Origin: Laburnicola sp. R22_1
Taxonomy: Eukaryota > Ascomycota > Dothideomycetes > Pleosporales > Didymosphaeriaceae
DNA length: 64,000 bases
Assembly (NCBI GenBank): GCA_014281115.1
Contig: JACONQ010000018.1
Location: forward strand, 992,001 to 1,056,000
Reading direction: 5' to 3'
Position numbers and translations under genes: made by a program. The notes below the pieces were generated by a model, which worked only from the letters and a program-made list of their open reading frames with translations, was not told where the DNA came from and did no database searches. This document shows, one piece after another, positions 27,171 through 40,700 of this stretch (the first letter of the stretch is position 1; every line of letters starts with the position of its first letter).

Positions 27171-29200
27171 ATGCCTCCCTATCTTTAAATTAACTATGCC
27201 CTAGGCGCCTATATATCTAGCTGCCTTAGTTCTAGTAGTAGTAGTAGCAGTGGCAAGTCTTTTTATTAAGATAATAATAGTGCAGGTTTTAGTAGTTTTA
27301 ATCTCCTACTAGTGCCTAAAAAGCCCTCTATTAGCGCATTTATTACCTTCTTATCTCTGCGTAAGTTTCTTGCACCCTAATAGTCTCTTAAGCTAATCTT
27401 TAGAAAGTAATTCCTTTTTTAGACGTATATATTAGCTTTAATATTATAGCCTAAGTTTTTGCAGCCCTTAGGTAGAGTGTTAGTAATAATAATAACCTGC
27501 CTTGTAGTTTGTAATTCTAGGTAAATAGTTAAAAAAAATTTATACTTTAGTTAGACTATAACTCTAATAAACTTATAATTAATACCTTACTTTTCTATTT
27601 TCTCTATTGTAGTTAGGAAGTGTAATAATATAATACTAAGGATAAGCGAGTTATATTTTACTAGGCTTAATAGTTTAAATTATTCAATAATAAAGGCCCT
27701 TATTCTATATACCTACTAAGCCTATTTGCCGCTACTACCTAAGGATATATTAACTTTACCTATTTCCCTATTATAGGTAATAACACTCTATTCTATAATA
27801 GGTGCCTACTAGCGTAGTGTTAGTATTTCTAGTTTGCTAATAATAATATAAAACTACTATTTAGCAATATATATATAGTCTACTATATTTATAATAAAAT
27901 TACTCTATACTATTTTATTCTAGATATACTATACTATCCCTTTTTTATAGGTATATACCCTAAATACCTCTTAAGATAACTATTAAATGGGCCTTTATTC
28001 TTTACCTTCTAATTCTTTTTTTATGTGTTAGGTACGCGTTATAAACCTTAATGCTTAGACCTAAGTAATACTTAGCTCTCTAGGAGCAATATCTATATTT
28101 AAGGGCCTTATAATTAGTGATAACTTTAAATTTCTGCTTTAGTTAACTTCTAACTCTTTAATTCTATATTCTTTAGCTTTACCTTTAGATACTATTTATT
28201 TAGCTTCTTTCTAATTTTTTTATATAAGCTTTACTAGTACGTATACCTATACTCTTAACTAGTTTAGAGTACCTACTTACTAGGCTACTTTAGAAATAGG
28301 CCTATTAGCTTCTTAGATAGTTCTAGTACTATTTTTAGCCTTTGCCTATTATATAACTATAATTTATATATTTTAAGAAAGAGGAAGAGCTTTAAGAAGA
28401 TATTAGGCACGCTTTAACTATTAGCCTAATAGTTCTTCTTCTCTCTATAATACTAATATAGAGAATAAAGTCTAGACTTAAGTTTTCTAGGAGTTGCAGT
28501 GCTCCCTAAAGTAGGACTTCTTCGAGAGACTATTGTAGGATCTCTTAGTTTAGGCTAAAGTTACTGAGGCTTATAGATTCTATAATAAGCGTAAGAAGGA
28601 AAAAGAGTAGAAGAAAAGTAGCAGTTCTAGTCTATAGCTTGCTAGTAATAGCTGTAAAAGTTATTTTTTACCTAAGGGCTACTTAGGCTTTAGATAGCTT
28701 ATTAGTACTTAAATATATCTCTTATTTCTACTATACTTTGCTTTTTTTCTTATAATACTATATCTCCTTATTCGCGCCTATAAGCTGTTTGCTTTTTAAT
28801 TACTATTTATAAGTCCCTAATCTAATTTTAGAGTTTCTTACTAGTAGTAATATAGTTGCACTTTTCTTAAAGGATACTACTATTTATTACTAGTCTAGAA
28901 GTGGCGTTTACGTACACGCCTTACCTGCTATAACCTAATAGAGCCTTATAGTTGCTTAGAGTATATAATCTACCCTTTATATTCTTCTACTTCTCTTTTT
29001 ATTCTACTATTCTAATTCTTCTACCTAATAGTCTTAACCTTCTTCTTAACTATAGCTACTATTAACTTCTCCTTTAGTAGCTACGCCTTTAGTGCTAGTA
29101 ATAATAATAATAATAATAGTAAGGAAAGTAGTTAAGGCTTATAATAGCCCTTACTACTACCTATTAATAACGCCCTATAACTACTTCTATTTTATTATAT
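27171..29200 (+). pseudogene. Element E: antisense ORF relic, Pro/Ser/Thr/Gln-rich protein
   Basis: A single plus-strand frame from ATG at 27171 can be followed past 28640 with interruptions almost only by TAA/TAG. It reads a serine run (27228-27250), GKSFY, VPKKPS, then a charged segment at 28461-28620 (ENKV, FFERLL, AKVTEAYRFYNKRKKEKE, KKSSSSS). It lies between pol and the 3' LTR, antisense to pol. Leu/Ile/Phe-rich stretches look like former Pro/Thr/Ser codons. Function unknown. RIP makes stops in any frame, so the extent is an inference; the charged segment is the best support. Confidence 0.4.
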
Positions 29201-31000
29201 ATATGCCTACCCTAATTATCTCTTAGCTTACTAACTTATGCCCTAGTTATTACCCTTTTAAATTTGCTATATAACTTTAGTACTATTTATAAGATTATAA
29301 GACTTTTGCGTAATATTTACGCTAAGTATCTATTATTAGGCTACCTTATATAGTTTGCTTAAGGTATAGATAGCTTTAAAATTAATCCTAATTCTACTAA
29401 TAATACTGCTATCGCCTACACTATTATATTCTATTAGCTATACTAAGGTGCTTTTATAAAAGATATAAGGACTAATAAATAGAGGCGCAATTACTTAAAA
29501 TAGTGCTTAGTGTCTAGTTATACTTCTTATATATCTTATCTTTCTACTCTTTTCTTTACTATAGGCTAAGGCTATATTGACTATAATTCTAGTGTGGCTA
29601 AGAATAATTATAATTAAGCCTATAGGGCTTGTGTCTAGAGTTATTATTCTTACTTTTAGTATATTAATAGTAGTTAGCGCCTTCTTCTTAAGAGTTACTA
29701 TATTCTATACTAGACAACTTCCTAATATTAGTAGTACTCCTTTAACTACTATAGTAAGTCTAATTTGCTCTTAACTAGTTTCCTATTACTAATCTGCCTA
29801 CGTAGCTTTATTTTCTCTAGTATCCGCTATAAATACTTAAGCTAATTCTTTTTAGTAGGGTTATTAGTAAGTGCGTAAGGTGTAAATAAAGCAACTAGAA
29901 GTAAACACCTATATTTATAATAGAATTAGTAAGCTGCTTAGTTTTAGTAATACTGCTATAATGCTTTTTACTAAGCGTTCTAGTAGGTCTTATCTAATTC
30001 TTAAGAGTTTCTTAGAGGCGCCTAATTCTCTATTAGGTACTAATTCTAATATTACTAAGCCTTCCCTACAAATACCCCTTTTCAGGCGTTATTACGCCTA
30101 GCTTATTATTCTTTTTAGTAGTAATAGTAGTAGTTCTTTTTTATTTTAAGGTTCTCTCTATACACTGCATTTTTTCTATTCTTCTTAATCTATTGTCTTC
30201 TCTAGTAGTAATAGTAGTAGCCCTTTTATATCTTAGGGCTAAACTACTCTTACTCCTAGTTATTTACTCTTTAGCCTCTATTTCTTTCTAAGTTAGGTCT
30301 TGCTTAATATAGTACTATAGATTAGCTCTTTATTCTCTAACTTATTCCCCTTTTAGACTACTAATAATTCTTCTAAAGTTCTATTCTACTCGCCTTTTTT
30401 TATATATCTAGCTTCCTAATAGTTTATTAATTCTGCCTACACTTTCTTATCCTTACTTAGCTATAGTAGTATAATTTCCTTTCCTTTTTTAGGTCTGTTC
30501 TCTATTCTTTCTAACCTCTCTGCCTAAGCTATACACCTAGGTTTGGGCCTTAGTAGAACTTAAGCTATACAGTAAGGTAGCTCTATGCCTTGCTTCTATT
30601 AGAGTTGCAATCTAAACCCTAATTATAGTTTAGGCTATAGTAGTTATAGAAGTTTAGATTCTTATAGAGGTTAATGTAGTAGTTCTTAGCTTTTAATTTT
30701 CTAGCTATTTAATTATTAGTTAGGCTCTATTATTAGAATCTATAGCTTGCAGTTCTGTTCTAGTAATTATATATATATATATTAGACCTTAATTTAACTT
30801 AGTACTAATACTATTATTTTATCTTCTTCTCTAACTTTTCTTCTTTAACTACTTCCTTCCCCGCCTAAGAAATAAGCTGTCCCTTAGCTTATAATGCGCT
30901 AATGTTCTAGCTAGCTTATATCTTTTAATAGGCGAAGTCTAAGGGGCTAAAGTTTACTAGTGGCGGTGAAATCCCTACTTACTTTATTCTTATAGGGACG
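29201..31000. other. Element E: Pro-rich coding-like sequence, unresolved
   Basis: RIP-degraded sequence between the antisense frame and the integrase region. Plus-strand translations remain rich in Leu/Ser/Thr/Pro (for example 29577-29774, open for 65 codons), consistent with a continuation of the antisense protein in another frame or exon. Nothing was identified. Confidence 0.3.
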
Positions 31001-34000
31001 TCCTATATATATCTTGCTAGCCTCTATAATCTACGTAATAATATAGAATATTTAGGCTTAGGCCTTTGGGTAACTTTATTAAGGTCTGTAGAATTAATTT
31101 TTTTAAGAGATTAGTAATTTCTTCTAAGAGGTTATTAGTGTCTATAATATTAGATTCTAGTATTGTATTAAGATCTATTATTATGCGTAAATAGAATTAA
31201 ATAATACAATTATCTAGTATTCTATTATAAAAGAGTGTTCTATTAAGCCCCATAAGTATATACTATCCTTTACTGTGTGATAGCATAGCCCTAATTCTAA
31301 GGGGACCTTAGTACCTTCTAGTAAGCTTAACTTTGCAACTTATATTACTAGTCTAAAAAGTATTATATACTAATACTAGATTGTCTCATTATAGTGGCTT
31401 TGCCCTAAGAGTGCGCTAATTATTAAACTATTTCTTTCCTTGTTTGCGTAATTAGATAGTTTAGTTAATAGCTTTTTAAAAGCAATAATTATGCTTCTTA
31501 AACTACTTTACTCTAATAGCTAGGAGTTCTTTAGTAGTATAAACCTATTTTTATAGAAGTGTCTACTATATTAGAATATAAAGTTTAATAGAAAGAATAT
31601 ACTCTCTTTTATAGATTAGAAAGACTAGTGTTTTGCCTATAGATTACTTTACTATAACCTAGTTAGCCTATAGCACTTTAGGTAGATTTTAGACCTAGTT
31701 GCCCTTTATCTTCTATAGTGCACTAATAAGCTCTTAGTGGCCTCTTTCTACTAGACCTTGCCCTTATAGATAATATGCACTAGATACTATTTATTAGATA
31801 TTAAACTATTTAGCTAAGTCCTTTACTAAGCCTCTATTCTCTAGTTCTTTGTCTACTAATAGGCAAAAAGAGATACTCTACCTACTAAAGATAGATTCTT
31901 CTAAGAATTAGGTAATTGCGGCTAAGTTAGCATTAGTAAGTACTTTTACTTTAGGCTATTTAGAGGTATAGTCTTTAGTAATAATTATAAATTCCTTTCC
32001 TTCTTTACTTCTAGGCATATATACTATATTTACTATAACTAATTTTTAAATTATATTTGTTTTCTATATAGGGTATAGCTTCTCTACTACCCTTTTAGTA
32101 GAATACGCCTAATATTTAGCGTAAGTCTTAATATATTCTTTAATACTCTGATATAGATTTGGCTAGTAGTAATATACTATAATGTTTCTTTAGATGCCTT
32201 CTTATTCTTAATAGCCTAATTTCTTATAGAGTTATTATATAATATTTGCCTATTAGACTAGGTTATTTATAACTCTGCGCAGTAGCCTATTTTCTATAGT
32301 TTAATATTATAGTATGCCTCTTATAACTCTATACTTCTAAGCTTGTAGCTTAATATGCCTTTAGTTTTTCTTAGATAGGCCTTTAGGCATAATTAGGGTT
32401 ATAAGCTAGGTTATAATATTGCAAAAGTGTTTAGTATATAGGTTAAAGAGAATTTTAAGTAGATTATTTATAGTAGACTCTATATATTCTATTTCTACTT
32501 TAGCCTTCTTACCTCTAGTAGAGAATATAATACTAATATGCCCTAAATATTTCTTAATAAAGTCCTTAACATCTTCTTCTAGCTATTTAGAAGAGACTTA
32601 ACCCTTTTACTATCTATGTCTTAAGAATGTATTAGCAACTATATTCTTACGCCCTAAGATATAGTAGATGTTAAACTTTTAGAGTACTAAAAATGCTAAC
32701 TATTAGGTTATTAAAACCTCTAGTAAGTTAGTTGCGCTGTAATTTAGCTAAGTAATTAAAGTATAGGAGTTAGTTTCTATAACAAAGTATATTTTATAGA
32801 TTTAGGGTTAAAACTTTTTAAACGTAAGAAGAAGGGCTTTACACTTATACTTTCCTAAATTCTAATTATATTTACTTTAAGACTAAATACCTAATTTAAA
32901 CTATACTAGATAAAAGAGACTGTCTAGTCTATATTGCTATATTATGGCTCCTATCTAACTTTGCTACTATTTACTAAGATTACTACTTTTTATAATAGCT
33001 TTAAGTAGTTAATAGACACTAATACTAGGGTAGAAGTAATACTCCTCTTTAACTACTATATTACTATATTACTATATTCTCTATAATTTTCTAGTAAAAC
33101 TCTACGCTTTTACGTAGTAGTGTAAATAGTAGTATAGTAATCTTTATAAAGTTTTTAATTTAGATTTAATAGTATATATAAATACTAAGAAAGATTTGAA
33201 TATTTTTAGCGTAGTCGCAAGGTGTCTATTTAATAATCTTAGCCACTTTTTTTAGAATAGGTGTTAACTATTCTTATTAAATACGTAGCTAACTATATCT
33301 ATAGTAGTGTAGCCTTAGTTAGACTTCTTACCTAGTATAGTAACGTCCGCTAGTTCTATATCTGCTAGAATCTAATTAAGATTTATAAGATGTTCTGTGA
33401 CGTATCTATAGATTTCTTTCTTAAGTATTTCTCTATTATAGTTAGTCTTTAGGACTTTTATTATAATGTTATCTATATAAGGCATATAATAAGAGGGAAT
33501 CTAGTTATAAAAAATCTTTATAATAATCCGCATAAACTTAGCTATAGAATTAGTTGTTTCTATAGGCAACATGCACTGCTAGATAAGTTCTAGAGGCGTA
33601 TAGAATATAGTTATAGTGTAGGAAAGTTTATAAAGAGTTACTTAGTTATATCTAGAAAAGAAGTTTATAAGAGATATTATAAGATAACTAGTAAACTCTT
33701 TTAAGAACTTATTAGGGTTTAGGGGAAGATTGCTATCTTAGACTATAACGCTATTAATATATTAGGTATTGTTAATTAGTTAGTATCCTTTGTCCTTCTT
33801 TTTAACTAAAAACTGTAGGTTGTAATATAGACTTCTATGGTACTCTAGTATGCCCTAATTAAGTCTCTACTATATTATATTAATAACTATATCCCTAAGT
33901 TTCTAAGGAACTAGAAAGTGTAATTTCTTCTAAGCGATATAGTTAATAGTGTGGATCTTAACTAGTAAAGCTATATTAGAATGCATTTGCCCTAACTTAG

Positions 34001-35141
34001 TAAATTTAAGAGATAGGGCTAGTTCCCGTTAATATAGGACTTTTAGTAATATATTTTTTTTCTAAGGTAAGAGATTTAGGCTAACCTTTATTTCTATAAT
34101 CTATTCTAGTGTTAACTAATCGCCTCTTAGAAATTTTGTCTACTAGCTAAGAAGATATTTATTAAATAGCTAAGGCCTAGTGTTAGTCCTTTTTTGCTTT
34201 TTTATAGCCTTCTGCTTCTAGTCTAACTATCCCTTAATATTCTAAGGCTTAACACCTAAGTTATATATAGGGTTAATCTTCTTATCCTTAATCTTATATA
34301 TAGTGTTTACTTTAACAGCTATTCTAGTTTTATTAATTATTTTTATCTATTCTACCTAGAACGCGTTACCTTTAACTTTTATTGCCTTTTTAGACTTTAT
34401 CTATATAGTAGAGCCTAAAAAATCTTATTAACTTCTTTATTACAGCCTAATAAATTAATAACTAAATGTTCTTAGTTGTTTTAAATAATAATACTACTAT
34501 CTGTGTGCCTCCTCACTGTACCTTAATTAGCATAGTAGATAAAATTCTTATTTAGATGTATTACTAACTAGTTCTTATTAGCGTTCTATATAAGCTATTT
34601 ATTTCTATTTGCAATTTTCTCTTTGTAAATATTAATATTAACCTATAGTGAAGCCACTGCTCTAAGACTGTATTAGCACTAAGTTTTAGGTATTCTAGGT
34701 GCTTAGAAACGCTAGCCCTAGCTATTGCGTTCTTTTAAAGTTTTCTGTTATCTTAGTAATAATTACGCCTTTTAAGTTAAATAGGTTAGTATAAGTAGCT
34801 ATAAATTACGTAGAGTAGAGCTCTTTATTATTCTATAGCTTATAGTAGGTCTTGGTATTATTTTTATAGGAGAACCTTTGCCTTTACGTTTGCTAAGAAT
34901 AGGTTTTTTAGAATAATAGCGCTAGATAAGGACCTAATAATAAATAGCGTTATTATAATAATAACCTAGCCTACTCTAATTAGGGCTTAGAACACAACAC
35001 CTTAGAAATCCTTATAATTACTATTTATAGTTATTAGTTTTACGCTTCATAATTAAAGTAGTATAGATATAATCTAAAGGCCTATAGCTTTAGTAGTGCT
35101 AAGGTAAATAGTGTTTAATACTACACTTGTGTTAAGTAAGG
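31001..35141 (-). pseudogene. Element E (Ty3/gypsy): RT, RNase H and integrase relic
   Basis: Minus-strand pol of the fungal gypsy group whose RT carries NAVTIRD/DFFSGYDQ/TPLGL-type motifs. At 33400-33900 the minus strand reads KKKDKGY, INSVIV, NLPLNPNKF, FFSRYN and PYIDNIIIK (catalytic DD altered to DN). At about 32630-32880 RNase H reads FVIETNSYTLIT, LNYSATNLPEVLIT and YYILGRKNIVAN. Integrase should follow to about 31300. Element D interrupts the upstream side at 35142. Stops are frequent. Confidence 0.7.
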
Positions 35142-35147
35142 CACTTA

Positions 35148-35336
35148 TATAAGGACGCCACTAGGACGCCCAATAGTTAATAAGGCAGAATAGAATAATA
35201 TTAGAAGGTAAGTAGTGATGAGACAAATCGCTATCCACTCTTATCCAAAGTGAGGGGGTTTTTATCTAAACCTCCGCTAGGCCCAAAGGAGACATAAGTC
35301 CCCATTCGGCCACCTAAGCGATAAGGAGGCCTTATA
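35148..35336 (-). repeat. Element D: 3' LTR (left)
   Basis: 189-bp LTR beginning TATAAGG and ending CCTTATA (ancestral TGTAAGG...CCTTACA, a 7-bp inverted end). It is flanked by CACTTA at 35142-35147. It differs from the right LTR by about ten transitions and one T. On the minus strand it is preceded by the purine tract AGAAGGAGGATA (35337-35350). Confidence 0.9.
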
Positions 35337-35671
35337 GTATCCTCCTTCTAGGATTAACCCAACCCAGATTGCCCTAGGAGATTAAAACGTGCGATATCCT
35401 ATTGTCTTTGCTTAAAAAAAACAATCGCCAGTCTTATAACTGTATGGCAATAATTGTTATTGTGTTGGACGCTATTATACTATTAAGGTGCTCTAGGGCA
35501 CCTAACTAATTTAAGAGCTAAAGGTGCTATTAAGCGAGGCTTAGCGCAGTTGTTTTGGTTTTCGCCTACCCTTGCACCACCCTTGCTTCTCGCGCCTTCA
35601 CTAGTTAATCTAGTATATACTATCCTGCTCTTATTATCCTAATACGTCCTAATATCCCTTTCTACAGTAAG

Positions 35672-36660
35672 ATGGCCCTTAAGAAGACGCTCGCCGTATA
35701 GTGGGTAGAGTTAGCTTATAACTAACCCGCTAGTGCTAATCTATGCGTTTGTTGCGTCAAACTTATCTATAAGAGGAATCTACTCTACATATGCCACTTT
35801 CTAGATACTAAACTCGTCCTATTAATCTAAATCGATAGTGTTTAGCTGTCTAGGTGTAGTAATTACTTAATTTAGAATAAACACTGCCTTATAGTAATAC
35901 ATGCCCATATTAGGTACCATTATGCCGCTAACTAAGATAATATAGTGCCCTATTAACTTTAACGCTAAGCTTAATAGTCTTATAGCTACTTAGGCTCTCC
36001 TTTATAGTAGTAATTCTAATAAGAATAAGGAACGCGTCTATAAGACTACTAGGAGGCTTGTAAACTGTATTAAGTGGGTGTAGTTATTCTTATGGCGCTT
36101 TCTATTAACTAATTACTTCTTAGCTTATTTAAGCCCTACGCATAGAATCTTTGTGTTCATAATAGCAGTAATGTCTATTAATTAACCTATTGCTTTACTA
36201 AGAAGCGCGCTTATACTAATACAAAGCGCGTGACTAAGTAATATTACTATAAGATGGCTATTAACCGCGTAACTTATAAGGGTGGGACCCTAAAGCGAGA
36301 CAAAATCTATAATTCCGCCTTTTATTCTATTATATTGTATACTAATGCGATTATAGAACAAATACAGACTAACGCGTTATTAGAAGTTTTAGAGTAATAG
36401 TAAGAGTCCTACTTGCAGCCATAGTCGCAAATAGTGCCTTTCCAGCTTCTTAGTAGTGCTTTTGGCCCCTTTAGGGGCCTTAGGCCAATGTGTATATATA
36501 AGGGGGATCTCTAGGGCCATTATGCCTTAGTGTCCCTAGGAGTGGCGGCTCCCTATAATATAGAAGTCTGTTAGGACTTAAATAGCGCCTTCTAGTGGGC
36601 AGCGACGCCCTAAAATATCTTAAACCTAGGATCTTAGAATATTCTCTTTTTTTGGCTCTA
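35672..36660 (+). pseudogene. Element D: antisense ORF relic, Cys-rich zinc-motif protein
   Basis: One plus-strand frame from ATG at 35672 runs about 330 codons without a frameshift, broken only by TAG/TAA. Its start reads MALKKTLAV, then CVCCVKL (35744-35764), a Cys near 35792 in ICHF, RCSNY near 35850 and NKHC near 35885. With obvious RIP reversals this is CxxC-x13-C followed by CxxC-x7-C, a metal-binding pattern resembling fungal Cys-rich DNA-binding domains. The C-terminal part is basic and helical (KKRAYTNTKRVTK, AIIEQIQTNALLEVLE). It lies antisense to pol, between pol and the 3' LTR. Function unknown; possibly a captured or element-encoded regulator. Confidence 0.55.
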
Positions 36661-36949
36661 AGTAAAGTGTAATATACTCTTATAGTCCTTTATAGTCCTT
36701 TTTAACTAACCCCTAGAGATACTATAATCTTTTTAAGTTAATATTGCCTTTATAATACCTTGCGCTATTAAACACCTCTATAATTATAGTAAAAAACCCT
36801 CTATAATTATAGTAAAAAATCCTCTATAAGAAAAAATAGGTAAAGGTAGCAAGTGTACTTCCTATAGTAATTATCTAACTATATAGTTAACCTAAGTCTA
36901 ATCTCTTATCTATAGAAAAAGTAATTAAAATTCCCTATTAAAATTCCCT

Positions 36950-39900
36950 AAGAAGGTTCTTTTATTTCCCTTCTACAGTTGTTTAACCTAAATAAGAGCC
37001 TCTTTACTAGCGTTCTAAAATATTCTTCTTTTTTTAGAATTCTTTAATATTGTTAGCACTTAGATTAGTGTCTAGCTCCTATAAGTTTTCTTCTTCTAAG
37101 TAACCTTCCTATTTAGTAAGGTATTCCTAGGTTCTAACTAATAACTGCCTGCTCTCTAGCACTTTCTCTACGTAGTACACGTTATCGCCGAACGTGCGTA
37201 GAGTGTCTACAATAGAACCTGCTTAAGACTTAATAGCTTCTCTTTGTGTTTATGGCTCTAATAATATTATATAGAAGACCGGGTGTGCGTTTAATCTTAG
37301 AAAGTTAACTCTATAGACTCCTTTCCCTATAGGGTACTTAACTATGCCTAGTCTAATAAACTTTTAATTAAGTTTACGCTTAGGTTAAGTGGAGTTTAGA
37401 TGTCTAGTAGATATAAACATGTAATCTCCTAGTTTAAGACTAAGGTGCTTCCTCTTCTTGTTAGCGTACTTCTTCTAGTACTTATTTGTCGCTGCGATCT
37501 TTATTCTGCATTAAGCCTATAGTGCGATAACTCTTGCTGCAATTAACGTGCCTAGTGGCGATTCTCTGTCGCCAAGCGATATTCCAGGCCATTCTGGCGC
37601 ATAAGGATCTGCTCTGTAGTATGCGCGAAAAGGAGTTACTCTAGTTGCTGCGTTTACGCTATTATTATATGTAAATTTCGTAATTAGTAACTACCTTGCC
37701 TAGTTATCTTGTTCTAGATAGCAAAAACACTAAAGATACTACTTAAGCGTCTAATTCTGCCTTTTAGATTGCCCGTCTATTTGTGGGTAATAGGCTAATA
37801 ATAATACTCTTATAGTATTAAGGTAATAATAAAAAGAGTCCTAATAGTAAGAGTTTATTATTAGACCTCTATCTAATAAAATTATCTTAGGAGTGCCGTG
37901 TAACCTAACAACATCCCAAATCCAGGCTTCTACTAAGTCCTTTGCGTCCTAATCTATCCTAGTAGGTATATAATAAGCCATCTTTATTAGGCGGTCCACT
38001 ATTACTAGAATAGCATTATAGACTTGGCCAAGTATTTAGCTAGGGGGTAAGTCCATAATAAAATCCAAGGTGACATCCTCCTAAGGGCTATTTGGCACAG
38101 GCAAGAGATTTAAAAGACTATATAGTTAGTATTAAGGCGTAATAGATATCCTACACTTTAAATAGTCTTAATAGTAGTCCTTAACTTTGCGTTATATTTC
38201 TTTCTATTAGAAATGCTTTCTTAACTTTTCTAACATCTTCTTCGCTCTAAAATATCCAGCCATAGGGCTATTATAGCATATCCAAAGAGTCTTTGTCTTC
38301 TCCGCACTTGTTATAAGCACTTTAATTCCGTTCTACTTTATTACGCCTTCTTCTAGCAACTTCTCGCCTAACTATTAGGACTAAGGTTCTTTTAAAGCCT
38401 TAACTGTATCTTTAATCTCTAAGTTAGATTTAGAGCTAATCTCTATTAATAATATTAGCTCTTCTATAATTGCTCTTCTAGGTTTGCGCCTTCTTGGCCG
38501 CCTTTATTTCTAGGGTGCCACTTGTTAGAATCTTATAATCGCACTAATTAATTGGGTAGTTAGTTTATTAAAAGTATCCCTACTTAATAATATTCCTAAA
38601 GACTCTATATAAGTCCTGTTTCCCTTCTCTACTAGGTGTTGCGTCTCGCTTATATAGTCAGAGCGTCTTAATAGTCTATTTACTAGGTTTTTCTTTTCTA
38701 GCCAGTAGATAATAATAAAATCGTACTCTGCTAGCCTGTTATAAATTCTAACCTACTAGTAGTTTAATTTCTTTATGTCTATAAACCATCGCAAGTTATT
38801 GTAATCTATAAGGATAATAAATAGAATACTTAATAGGTAGTGTCGCTAATATTTAACACTTTTATTAATAGCTAGTAATTCCTTATTATGTGTATTATAT
38901 TAAAGTTATGTGCTGTCTAGCTTCTATAAAAAGAAACTAATAGGTCGCTATTATGGGGTTTCGTTGGATTTAGGCACATTCTAGCTTAATATGCTAGATA
39001 TCGTGCCATCTAAGGCATCTATCTTAAGTCTTGCCTCTTTATTAGACTTAAAGTGCACTAATATAGGCACTACTATAAATGCGGCCTTTAACTCTTTAAA
39101 AGCTGCTCTTGCCTACGTATCTAGGTGTAAGGGTTAGCTTTCCTTCCTTCTTTAAGTATGCCCGCCCCAGGCAGCACCAGACTCCTTCTAAGTAAGTTTA
39201 GTAAGGGGTAGAGCCACTCTTAAAACCCCTTTAATAAACATCTAGTAATAATTTATAAAACTAATAAACACTCTAACGTCGCGCACTATCTTAGGGAGTG
39301 GCCACTCCGTAATTGTTTTTACACAGTCTTTGTGCACCCTAACTTCCTTTTGGCTAATAATATAGTCTAGGTACTCTATCTCTTCCTAATAAAACTCGCA
39401 CTTGCTAAGTTTAATATATAGTTTAGTCTTATATAGCCTTTAGAGAACTTCTTTTATATGTTATTTGTGTTCCTCTTCTGTATTAGAGAAGATAAGTATA
39501 TTATCTAAATAGACAATACACATCACATTAATTAGTCCTACTAGGACTTTATTAATATGCTTCTAGAATTATGCTAGAGTATTAGTCAAACTAAATAGCA
39601 TTATCAAGTACTCAAAGTGTCCGTACTTTGTACGAAAAGCTGTCTTCTATTTATTATCTTCCTTAATTCTTATCCTATAATATGCCTCTTAGATATTAAG
39701 CTTAGTAAAGAACTTCGCTTTTGCCAATCTTTCTAAGGACTTAGCAATTAAGGGTAACGCATAATAATTCTTAATAGAAATCTTATTAAGACCGCGATAA
39801 TCTACGCATAGCCTTAACGTACTATCCTTTTTCTTCGCGAATAGGATTAGTGCTCTAGCTAGTGACCTTAAATATTATATCCAGCCTCTTCGTAAGTAAT

Positions 39901-40700
39901 TTGTAATATACTTACGCAAGACACTTAGCTCGCCCTTAGATAAGTTATAGAGGGGCTAATAGGGTGGTTATTCCCTAGGGAGAAGATTAATACTTAGGTT
40001 AGTCGCGGAGTGTTCCGTAAGTACCTCTAATTAATTACTATTTGCTATATTAGCAAACTCTTAGTATACCTATAGTATTATAGCCTCTACTAAGATTATA
40101 GATATTCTATTGCCTATATAGCTAATATAACACGCATATAATTCCGTAGTTAAGTCTAATATTGTTAAACTAAACTGTTCCGCGTCTTTAAGGGCCACTT
40201 TGGCATAGTTAGGCGCATTTTGCCCTAACTTTCCTTAGAACAACAATTAACCTGTGCAAAAGTTAAGTTTTAGATTATATATAGAAATCCATAGTAATCC
40301 TAAGTATATCTCGTACTTTCTTAGATCTACTACTATAAACGGGACCTAGCGGGTCTCTCTATAATCTCTAGTATCTACTAGGTACACTTTAGTAACTGCA
40401 AATCTATATATAGTAATATTTGCACTGTTTGCCGCCTCTGCTATAAAGTCTAGTAAGAATATTACTATTAGATCTCTCTTCTTTGCAAAGCGAGTAGAGA
40501 TTACATTAAGTTTAGCGCTACTGTTAACTAGTGCCTTAATAAGCCTAAATCCCCTACTATAGTCTGCACTATTATTATAGTTGGCCTCTTTAGGTAAAGT
40601 ATATTATAGAGCTTTCTAAGCTGCTTATTCTCCTTATACTTAATAATTGCGGCCAATAGGATAGAGTCTAGTTCTGCTAGTCCTTACCTTTTCCTACGAA
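36950..40700 (-). pseudogene. Element D (Ty3/gypsy chromovirus-like): pol relic
   Basis: Minus strand. RT at about 39350-40000 reads [41 protein letters not shown] and YLDNILIFS, so the catalytic YLDD is YLDN. Integrase at about 37300-38600 includes VTLDFIMDLPPS, ILVIVDRLIKMA, LLDRGLIINS and YYPQIDGQS (D, D and E positions with the last E altered). Near 37030-37170 VEKVLESRQLL and EGYLEEENL form a chromodomain. RIP is moderate: long stretches are readable, yet all domains have TAG stops. Confidence 0.75.
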
